From contig CAZADH010000320.1 of assembly GCA_964483805.1 (NCBI GenBank), forward strand, positions 1 through 6,577: a stretch of DNA of 6,577 nucleotides, given 5' to 3'. Below the pieces are notes generated by a model. It had not been told where the DNA came from, did no database searches, and was given only the letters and a program-made list of their open reading frames with translations. Positions 1 through 5,355 of this stretch are shown in pieces (the stretch's first letter is position 1; the number at the start of each line of letters is the position of its first letter). The stretch is from CAZADH01 sp964483805. GTDB lineage: Bacteria > Muiribacteriota > Ozemobacteria > Ozemobacterales > Ozemobacteraceae. A program made the position numbers and the translations under genes.

Positions 1-115
1 GCAAAACGCCGATCGCGTCGCCCTCCTGACTGCCACACCCGACCAGGGCCAGAACGGCCGGCAGAATCACGACCACCACCGACCAAAGCACCGCCAGATG
101 GAACAACCGTTTCAT
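1..115 (-). CDS. Lipoprotein, N-terminal part only (runs off left edge)
   Basis: Only the first 38 codons are inside the window. They show a classic lipoprotein signal peptide: a basic start (MKRLF), a hydrophobic stretch of about 20 residues, and a lipobox LVGC with the acceptor cysteine at residue 27. Glycine follows the cysteine, so by the usual +2 rule this points to the outer membrane rather than inner-membrane retention. After the cysteine the protein turns polar (GSQEGDAIGV). The start is supported by a GGAG ribosome site six bases upstream and by a 4-bp ATGA overlap with the stop of the preceding pilin-like gene, so it is very likely translated from the same mRNA. Lipoproteins in pilus or type II secretion operons often act as pilotins or assembly factors, but the mature domain is not visible and no function can be assigned. 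Confidence 0.8.
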   Translation of the reverse strand, partial: MKRLFHLAVLWSVVVVILPAVLALVGCGSQEGDAIGVL

Positions 116-1497
116 TGTGCACTCCGGCCCACGGCCATTTCCTGGTCCTGTGTGAATTTGCGGATCACTGGCAGGCGATCGGTCAGGACCGTCTTCAATC
201 GCACCAGCGTCGGGTATCTGGCCAGCATCCGGGCCTCGTCGCCGACCAGGCTTGTCTCTTTCATGGCAAACCGGTCGAGGAACGGATTGCGCCCCTTGAA
301 CTCCTTCTCGACGGCGGCGAGGAAGGCACGGTAGTTCATGCGGGCATCGGGAAACCGGGGATACATACAAAGTATGCGATGCAGGTCGAACAACCGCTGC
401 AGATTCTGCAGTCGCCACTTGCCGCCATACTCGCGGGCCAACCTGGGATCGAGCAGGCGTTCGAAGTTGAGTTTCGCGTTCTCGAGACCCCCGTTGAATT
501 CCTGACAAACCCCTTTGAAGAACTGCATGCCGAGAAGCACCAAGGCCCGACTCTGCCACAGTTCGGTGCCCAGGTGAGCCTGATCGAAATTCGGAATCGC
601 CTTTTCGAGAGTCCCGGCAAGCGCATCCATGACCATGAACGCCGCCTTGGCCACCTCGTACTGCTTGCGGCCCAGGTCTTGGCAGCAGCTCGCCAGCAAG
701 GGCCCCGGGGTCGCCTCATTCTGGGCGCGAACTCGCTCGAGCATGGCGATCTCACTCTTGAGCTTCAGAAACTCGGCGGATTGCAGCATCTGTTGCGACA
801 TGTAGTACACCCGGCCAAACGCACGAATGGTTTCGGGATCGCCCCCCTTGCTCGCGAGCAACGCCGTCAGCGTCTGGCCACCGCCACCCAGATAGAAAGC
901 CTGCACGATGAACGCATCGAGGGCCGCGGCATCGGGGCCGGGCAGCGGCGTGACCTGCTTGGGTGTCACCGGCGAGGCAAAGCGACAGGGCTCTGCAAAG
1001 ACCCCGCGTCCAGCCGCCGGTTTCCATTGCAGGCGGACAGCCGCCTCGAAGAGGTTGCGATTTTCGGTGGTGTCGGCGGGGGGAGCCACGCGCGTGGCCA
1101 TCACGTCGATCTCGAAATCTTTGACCTGGTTGTAGAGTGGTGCCATCTTGGCGTCGAGTTTGCCGTCGGTTCGCGGATCGATGTAATACCAGGGCGCGGC
1201 GCGGTCTTCGAGATGCGAAAAGAACACCGAACTGCCGTCGACGATGCGGACCGGGTTGCCCTTCGCACCCTCGATGCCCAGCGTTTCGAACCCGCTGGGA
1301 TCGAGACTGATCTCGGTGGTCAGATGCTCGACCACGTCCTGGCCGAGAATGATGGCCGAGAAATGCTCCGCCGTGAACGCCGCCCCACGCCGGGTCGCGC
1401 TCAGCGCATAAAAGAAGGAGATGCCGAACGCCGACACGATGAACAGCGTGATCATGATCTCGAGCAACGTGAAACCCCGTCGTGGTGCACGCTTCAT
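112..1497 (-). CDS. Prepilin-like protein with large alpha-helical C-terminal extension
   Basis: 461 residues. The N-terminus is a textbook class III prepilin signal: MKRAPRRG then FTLLEIMITLFIVSAFGI. A PilD-type peptidase would cut after Gly8, and Glu13 is the conserved Glu5 of the mature protein. A hydrophobic helix (about 9-32) is followed by a helical spine with an EHFSAIILGQDVVEHL stretch resembling GspI/PilV pilins, then a beta-rich head (about 85-170) ending in VRLQWKP, like the closing strands of minor pilins. Ordinary minor pilins stop near here. This one continues through a Pro-rich hinge (about 172-188) into roughly 270 further residues that look mostly alpha-helical, with a Cys-Cys pair at 271-272 and no family I recognise. 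It starts with a strong GGAGG site and an ATGA overlap with the gene before it, and overlaps the lipoprotein gene after it. Likely an inner-membrane or filament-tip component; the role of the extension is unknown. Confidence 0.85.
   Translation of the reverse strand: MKRAPRRGFTLLEIMITLFIVSAFGISFFYALSATRRGAAFTAEHFSAIILGQDVVEHLTTEISLDPSGFETLGIEGAKGNPVRIVDGSSVFFSHLEDRAAPWYYIDPRTDGKLDAKMAPLYNQVKDFEIDVMATRVAPPADTTENRNLFEAAVRLQWKPAAGRGVFAEPCRFASPVTPKQVTPLPGPDAAALDAFIVQAFYLGGGGQTLTALLASKGGDPETIRAFGRVYYMSQQMLQSAEFLKLKSEIAMLERVRAQNEATPGPLLASCCQDLGRKQYEVAKAAFMVMDALAGTLEKAIPNFDQAHLGTELWQSRALVLLGMQFFKGVCQEFNGGLENAKLNFERLLDPRLAREYGGKWRLQNLQRLFDLHRILCMYPRFPDARMNYRAFLAAVEKEFKGRNPFLDRFAMKETSLVGDEARMLARYPTLVRLKTVLTDRLPVIRKFTQDQEMAVGRSAQ
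122..125 (-). promoter_or_regulatory. Ribosome binding site of the lipoprotein gene
   Basis: GGAG on the minus strand, six bases before the ATG at 115. It lies inside the end of the upstream gene, so the lipoprotein has its own site as well as stop/start coupling. Confidence 0.55.
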
Positions 1498-2039
1498 TCG
1501 AGGCCTCCGAGGTTCATGACGCCGAGAAAAGTGATGAACTGGTAGTTCCCCTTCTCGTTGGCGACCGTCACATTGGCCAGAACATTCATGGGGCTGAGGC
1601 AGGTGAACGTCAGGCGCTCGACCGCCTCGAACAGAACCTTCTCGTTGCCGGGTTCATATTTTCCCGTGTATTCATCACGGTATTGCACGAGTTTGTAAAG
1701 ATTTTTCTTGCAGGTCTTCGAGCTCTTGTCGTCTTTGATCAGATACAGGACCGTCGTGTAATTCAGCGTGTCTTTGTAGACCAGATACGGTCGGGATTCG
1801 CCGAGCGACGGCTTGACGATTTCGGTGCTTTCGCGCACGAGGTTCACCATCGAGTCGGCAGCTTTGCGGGCTTCCATCTGCAACGCCAGTCGTTCTGAGA
1901 TATTGGGGGCGACCTGGTTCATGTGGGCCATGAACCGAAACGCCACGGTCAGCACGACCGTCATGATTGTGGCGCCGACGAGCAGCTCGACCAGCGTGTA
2001 CCCGCGCCCGTGGCGAGGACTTCTTGCTAGGCCAGTCAT
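1494..2039 (-). CDS. GspJ/PilW-like minor pseudopilin
   Basis: 181 residues, the usual size of a minor pilin or pseudopilin. Leader MTGLARSPRHGRG is followed by YTLVELLVGATIMTVVLTVAF. Cleavage is expected after Gly13, giving a mature N-terminal Tyr in place of the usual Phe, with Glu18 as the conserved Glu5. After the membrane helix comes an amphipathic helix with LQMEARKAADSMVNLVRE (53-70), typical of GspJ/PilW, then a beta-rich head. Two cysteines, at 110 and 147, could form the single disulfide common in pilin heads. It overlaps both neighbouring genes by ATGA. No good Shine-Dalgarno sequence sits at the right distance (GGGAG is about 13 bases off), so translation probably depends on coupling to the upstream gene. 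The assignment to GspJ/PilW rather than another minor pilin is by pattern and position only. Confidence 0.85.
   Translation of the reverse strand: MTGLARSPRHGRGYTLVELLVGATIMTVVLTVAFRFMAHMNQVAPNISERLALQMEARKAADSMVNLVRESTEIVKPSLGESRPYLVYKDTLNYTTVLYLIKDDKSSKTCKKNLYKLVQYRDEYTGKYEPGNEKVLFEAVERLTFTCLSPMNVLANVTVANEKGNYQFITFLGVMNLGGLE
1504..1508 (-). promoter_or_regulatory. Ribosome binding site of the extended prepilin gene
   Basis: GGAGG on the minus strand, six bases before the ATG at 1497. This is the best Shine-Dalgarno match in the operon and settles the start that produces the prepilin leader. Confidence 0.65.
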
Positions 2040-3175
2040 GGGCGACCGGTCGCTCCCAGGGGGGTATTGCCCCCCGAATTCGGGATGCCGCCGGCGGGCA
2101 CGCCCACACCCTGAGGAATCGAAACACCCGCGGGCAATGGTACTCCGGCCGGCAGCGAAAGACCAGGCGGCAGGGGAGGCATCGAGCCGCTGTTGAGGGT
2201 GTTGTTGATGGCTTCGCCCAACGACTGCCCCGTGGCCGTGCGCGCGTATCCTTCGGCATAAGGCATGTAGATGCTGCGCAGAAATGCAGGATCGATGCCC
2301 GCCGAATACTGGCTGTTGTTCATGGTCATCATCTGTTTGTAATACTTGTCGTATTCGGCCTGCTTGGGTTCGCGGTTGGCAATGCGCAAGAAGGCGTCTT
2401 TGAGGATCGCATCCATGTCGGTGCGTGGCAGACCGCCCGGGTCGTTCGGATTCGGCGGCGGCGATCCTGCTCCACTGGGGGGAACGGCTGCAAGCGTCGT
2501 TGGCGGCACGAGACCCCCCGGAGGATTCGCCGGCGTATTCGCCATGGTGCCCATCATCGGACCAAACTCGACGTTGCCCGGAGGAGTACCATTCATGACC
2601 TTGAGAATATCGGGGACGTTCGTCAGACCATCGACGGCACGGGCGCGGGCGCTGGCATTGTCAGCATTTTCGCGCCGCTTTTTGAGAATAGCATCGACCG
2701 TGCTGCCGAACTTGCTGCCAGGCGGAGGCAACGCGGCCATTGGTTGCGCCGAGAAGTAGATCGGAATCAGGCGATTGCTGACATCGAGAATATCGTCTTG
2801 AAAGGCGATTCGCCAGAAGTACAGCATCGACAAACCGTTGAACTCCGAGCGCACGTAAATGTCGGCCTCGTAGGGTTTGGCCGGGTTGTCTTCGACATAA
2901 CAGTCATAGATGCCGTCGTACAGCTTCGTTCCCGACTCGATGACGCCACCGCTCCTGAAGAAACGGTCGTTCCAGGGCGCCAGATAGATCTTGGCGAGAA
3001 CCTTGGAGTATGCAGAGTACGCAATGAGAAACGTCTTCTGCCGCTTCTCGACGTGGTTCACCTGGTTCATCAGACCCGAATTCATGCGCGACAGCGAGAC
3101 GAGCAACAGAAGCAAGACGAAACAGGCGCAGAGCGCCAGGGCCAATGCAAAACCCCGCCGTTGGAGAGCCGCCAT
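2036..3175 (-). CDS. GspK/PilX-like minor pseudopilin lacking Glu5, with Pro-rich C-terminal region
   Basis: 379 residues from the ATG at 3175. That start is chosen because AGAGGAG lies nine bases upstream and because it puts a short basic leader (MAALQRRG) before a membrane helix, FALALALCACFVLLLLLVSL. A frame extends 25 codons further upstream but has no comparable site. The leader resembles a prepilin, but position 5 after the presumed cleavage at Gly8 is Leu, not Glu. Absence of Glu5 is characteristic of GspK and also seen in PilX-type proteins, which sit at or near the filament tip. Residues 35-145 form a mixed head. Residues 145-250 are rich in Pro, Gly and Asn, and DAILK occurs on both sides of the main Pro-rich stretch (161-165 and 255-259). 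The C-terminus carries hexapeptide repeats (335-365). First gene of the operon. GspK-like is the best guess by leader type and gene order. Confidence 0.8.
   Translation of the reverse strand: MAALQRRGFALALALCACFVLLLLLVSLSRMNSGLMNQVNHVEKRQKTFLIAYSAYSKVLAKIYLAPWNDRFFRSGGVIESGTKLYDGIYDCYVEDNPAKPYEADIYVRSEFNGLSMLYFWRIAFQDDILDVSNRLIPIYFSAQPMAALPPPGSKFGSTVDAILKKRRENADNASARARAVDGLTNVPDILKVMNGTPPGNVEFGPMMGTMANTPANPPGGLVPPTTLAAVPPSGAGSPPPNPNDPGGLPRTDMDAILKDAFLRIANREPKQAEYDKYYKQMMTMNNSQYSAGIDPAFLRSIYMPYAEGYARTATGQSLGEAINNTLNSGSMPPLPPGLSLPAGVPLPAGVSIPQGVGVPAGGIPNSGGNTPLGATGRP
2081..2173 (-). repeat. In-frame hexapeptide repeats, pattern [LIV]-P-x-G-[VL]-x
   Basis: Five consecutive units at residues 335-365 of the GspK/PilX-like protein: LPPGLS, LPAGVP, LPAGVS, IPQGVG and an imperfect VPAGGIP. 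The DNA is not an exact tandem repeat, because codons differ between units, so the pattern is kept at protein level. The composition suggests an extended, flexible or elastin-like tail. Confidence 0.7.
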
Positions 3176-3184
3176 AATCGTGTT

Positions 3185-3191
3185 CTCCTCT
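3185..3191 (-). promoter_or_regulatory. Ribosome binding site of the first pilin-operon gene
   Basis: AGAGGAG on the minus strand with nine bases to the ATG at 3175. It decides the start in favour of the short leader over the in-frame codon at 3250. Confidence 0.65.
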
Positions 3192-3221
3192 GGATCCACC
3201 TTCCCCCGAGACCACCCTGAT

Positions 3222-3250
3222 TGTATAGGATACGAAGAGCGGCCCACCAA
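3222..3250 (-). promoter_or_regulatory. Candidate sigma70-type promoter for the pilin-like operon
   Basis: On the minus strand TTGGTG (3245-3250) and TATACA (3222-3227) are separated by 17 bases. An overlapping TACAAT (3220-3225) is an alternative -10. Transcription would start near 3215, giving a leader of about 40 bases that holds the ribosome site. The -35 is a weak match and the organism's consensus is unknown. Confidence 0.3.
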
Positions 3251-3308
3251 CGTTTCGTCGGCGCTTCATCTTTCTTGGCTACCGCGATCGGGACGCACCG
3301 GCCCTCCA

Positions 3309-3321
3309 GGTACACGGTACC
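3309..3321. promoter_or_regulatory. Small dyad GGTAC-ACG-GTACC, possible operator
   Basis: A perfect 5-bp inverted repeat with a 3-bp centre, in the middle of the divergent spacer. A further GTACC copy lies at 3375-3379, just upstream of the candidate plus-strand -10. The dyad is too short to be compelling alone, but it is in the right place for a regulator of the phosphatase gene. Confidence 0.25.
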
Positions 3322-3384
3322 CCGCCGCCACCGGTCCGATTCACCAGAGTTGGCCCTGGACACTCCACACAGCCGTACCGTCGG

Positions 3385-3393
3385 TGATACAAT
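3385..3393 (+). promoter_or_regulatory. Candidate extended -10 promoter for the phosphatase gene
   Basis: TGATACAAT combines a TGn extension with TACAAT, five of six matches to the sigma70 -10 consensus. No -35 hexamer is found at 16-18 bases, which an extended -10 can tolerate. Transcription would begin around 3400, about 40 bases before the GTG start at 3442. Confidence 0.35.
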
Positions 3394-3400
3394 CCTGAAC

Positions 3401-3445
3401 ATGATCGTCTCGATCTGCCGTTACCCCACCAGGAGCCGGCCGTGA
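3401..3445 (+). CDS. Possible 14-codon leader frame overlapping the phosphatase start
   Basis: An ATG at 3401 opens a 14-residue frame (MIVSICRYPTRSRP) whose TGA at 3443-3445 overlaps the GTG start of the phosphatase gene (GTGA). It has no clear ribosome site, but if the extended -10 at 3385-3393 is used the transcript would begin at or next to this ATG, making it leaderless. It could couple translation to the downstream gene, or be a chance frame; the short length gives little statistical support. Confidence 0.2.
   Translation: MIVSICRYPTRSRP
3431..3435 (+). promoter_or_regulatory. Ribosome binding site of the CHASE2-PP2C phosphatase gene
   Basis: AGGAG with six bases to the GTG at 3442. 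It supports this GTG as the start and hence a 20-residue cytoplasmic tail before the first membrane helix. Confidence 0.65.
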
Positions 3446-5355
3446 GCCTTTCGCCGACCACCAGACTGGACGCCGTCCGCGGTATTCTCGCCCGCGGCCG
3501 TCTTTCCGTACCGGTGTTTTCCGCGCTGCTCATCGCCGTCATGATGACCGCGTCCGTTGCTCTGCACGACGTGTTCGGCGCTTTCGACCTTGCCCTTTTC
3601 GACCTGACCACCCGCATCGCGGCTCGGTGGCGACATCCGTCGGGCAACATGGTTCTGCTGTCGTTCGGCGACTACGATCTGGCGAACCTCGGGCACCGGT
3701 GGCCGCTCCCACGGGCCCTTCTCGCCGACTTCATCGACAGGGTCAATGCTGCCCAACCCCGACTCATCATTCTCGACATTCTGTTCCAACAGCCCGCAGC
3801 GGACTCCAGCGACGGCGATCGGCGTCTGGCGGCTGCCATGAAGGCCGGTGGCAATGTGGGCCTGATCTCGGTGACCGAAGAGATCACCAGTGCGCGCGGG
3901 GTCGCGGCACAAACGTATCGCAGCATTCCCGCGTTGCGCAACGTCGCTGCCTTGGAGGGTTTCGTCTGGGGCGATGTCGACGCCGACGGCAAGATCCGCT
4001 CGTTCCGGTTTCGCGATGAACTGACCGACGACCCCGGTATCGCGTTGGCCGTCGCTCGACACCTCGCCGACGCGGCTGGCGACAGTGCGGCGCTGGCCCC
4101 GGTCGGGGCTTCACGCAGTTTTCTGCGCTGGGCGCGCGCCAACGGCGGCATCGACCGCATTTCTGCATGGGATCTATGGACCGGGCGTATCGCATCGGCA
4201 GCGTTGTGCGGCAAGACCATCATTGTTTGTAATACGAGCCCGGTGCAAGGCGACTACCACGACACGAGTCTCGGTCGCCTGGCCGGTGGCGAGATCCTCG
4301 CCACCGCCATCGATACATTGCGGCTGCGCCGGGCTGTCTGTCCACTCGCGGGCTGGCATTGGCCATTCGTCTTGCTGGTGGTCGGAGCAGCATTGGGTGT
4401 ATTGCAGTTTTCGTTCTTGTCGTCACGGGTTTTCCCGAAGGGATTGGCCATCTGCCTGGTTGCTGGCGTCGGTGCGTTTGCTGCCGCGGCCGCGGGACAC
4501 GTGTTTCTGCCCTGTTCGTATCTGCTCTTCGGTGCCATTCTGTTTCTCGGCGCGTTTTCGGTTCTCGACAGCCTCGCCGAGTTCGTTCGTTTTCAGGAAG
4601 ACCGCTCGAATGCGCAGGCGGCCGGGCGAATCCAGGAATCGTTCTTCCCCACGGCGCCGTTGACCATCGGTGATGATTACATCTGCGAGGGTTTCTGCAA
4701 GACCTGCGAAGAAGCCGGCGGCGACTTCTTCGACTACTTCCGGACGCACGACGGCAAGCTCTTCGTATGTACACTTGACGTGGCGGGACACGGTTTTGCC
4801 GCGGCCATGATCACGACGATCATCAAGACGACGATCGATGCATGGCGACGCCGGACGATGGACCTGGTCGGACTGTTCAAGGCCCTCAATGGCTCGCTGT
4901 TCTTTCTGCTCCGCCGGCGGCGCATGGTGACGGCGATCGCCCTGGCGCTCGATCCGGAAACACACCGGGTGTCGCTGTGCGCCGCGGGGCATCCCGCTCC
5001 TTTTCACAAGACGCCGGTTGGCGTCCAGGACCTGGGCTTGTCGTCGTTTCCGCTCGGCGTCCTGCCTTCGGCCCGGTATCGGTTTCCGACGCCCGAGTTC
5101 AACATGGGCCCTGGCGACATTCTCATGTTCTACTCGGACGGCGTCGTCGAAGCCGTCAACGGTAACAGTGAGCAGTTCGGTTATGAGCGAATCTCGCGAG
5201 CCCTGCAGGAGTTGCCCGATCACTGCGAACCCCGCGAGATCAACGATCACCTCATGCGTCGTGTCCGCGAATTCTGCGGCCATTCTGCCTTCGAGGACGA
5301 CGTCACCGTGGTCACCCTCAAGCGGCGGAGATTTTCGGAGCTTCGATCGGTCTGA
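3442..5355 (+). CDS. CHASE2-domain membrane receptor with active SpoIIE/RsbU-type PP2C phosphatase
   Basis: 637 residues, complete. A membrane helix (about 22-45) leads into an extracytoplasmic CHASE2 sensor (about 48-295) with the family's hallmark segments: HRWPLPR (85-91), LIILDILF (108-115), and GKTIIVCNTSP (257-267) followed by AGGEILATAIDTL (281-293). Three membrane helices follow (about 305-326, 333-353, 356-378), then a helical linker (380-400) and a SpoIIE-like PP2C domain (400-627). Its catalytic motifs are all present: GGDFFD (Asp428, Asp431), DVAGHG (Asp446), AGHPAP (515-520), YSDG (Asp566) and EDDVT (Asp619, Asp620). Such enzymes dephosphorylate phospho-Ser/Thr on STAS-type anti-anti-sigma factors in partner-switching pathways; here an external signal would control that. 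The substrate is not in the window. Oddities are a CX3CX2C cluster at 415-422 directly before the first metal-binding motif, and a 38-bp tail overlap with the converging gene. Confidence 0.92.
   Translation: MSLSPTTRLDAVRGILARGRLSVPVFSALLIAVMMTASVALHDVFGAFDLALFDLTTRIAARWRHPSGNMVLLSFGDYDLANLGHRWPLPRALLADFIDRVNAAQPRLIILDILFQQPAADSSDGDRRLAAAMKAGGNVGLISVTEEITSARGVAAQTYRSIPALRNVAALEGFVWGDVDADGKIRSFRFRDELTDDPGIALAVARHLADAAGDSAALAPVGASRSFLRWARANGGIDRISAWDLWTGRIASAALCGKTIIVCNTSPVQGDYHDTSLGRLAGGEILATAIDTLRLRRAVCPLAGWHWPFVLLVVGAALGVLQFSFLSSRVFPKGLAICLVAGVGAFAAAAAGHVFLPCSYLLFGAILFLGAFSVLDSLAEFVRFQEDRSNAQAAGRIQESFFPTAPLTIGDDYICEGFCKTCEEAGGDFFDYFRTHDGKLFVCTLDVAGHGFAAAMITTIIKTTIDAWRRRTMDLVGLFKALNGSLFFLLRRRRMVTAIALALDPETHRVSLCAAGHPAPFHKTPVGVQDLGLSSFPLGVLPSARYRFPTPEFNMGPGDILMFYSDGVVEAVNGNSEQFGYERISRALQELPDHCEPREINDHLMRRVREFCGHSAFEDDVTVVTLKRRRFSELRSV

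Larger units (their letters stand above)
3176..3441. other. Divergent intergenic region between pilin-like operon and phosphatase gene
   Basis: 266 bases separate the two divergent starts. The region holds the two candidate promoters, both containing the octamer ATACAATC in the direction of transcription, the GGTAC/GTACC dyad, both ribosome sites and the small leader frame. I see no tRNA, riboswitch-like fold or terminator. This is the only non-coding stretch of any length in the window. Confidence 0.7.

Noticed and set aside
364..376. Inverted repeat CATAC-AAA-GTATG
   Set aside because: A 5-bp stem inside a coding region with no T-run; too short to call a structure.
115..1545. Long open frame on the plus strand, antisense to the extended prepilin gene
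   Set aside because: It has no recognisable domain and a composition rich in His, Arg and Gln, and it sits opposite a gene with a clear prepilin leader and ribosome site. Long antisense frames are common in GC-rich DNA.
2042..2053. Perfect 12-bp palindrome GCGACCGGTCGC next to the start of the GspJ/PilW-like gene
   Set aside because: It has no loop, so it cannot form a simple hairpin, and it lies within coding sequence of GC-rich DNA where such palindromes arise by chance. A binding site cannot be excluded, but nothing else supports one.
1967..3220. Long plus-strand open frame antisense to the GspK/PilX-like and GspJ/PilW-like genes
   Set aside because: The product is rich in Arg and His without domain features, while the opposite strand carries coherent prepilin-like products with overlapping starts and stops.
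2036..3250. Longer form of the GspK/PilX-like gene starting at 3250
   Set aside because: The extra 25 residues are polar and would bury the prepilin-type leader, and no ribosome site precedes that start. AGAGGAG lies nine bases before the ATG at 3175.
4684..4707. CX3CX2C read as a radical SAM motif
   Set aside because: The cysteine spacing matches, but it sits inside a PP2C domain with complete phosphatase motifs and no radical SAM features follow. It is kept only as an unusual cysteine cluster.
4423..5283. Minus-strand open frame antisense to the PP2C domain
   Set aside because: It lies opposite a domain with all PP2C motifs in order and shows no features of its own, so it is an antisense shadow.
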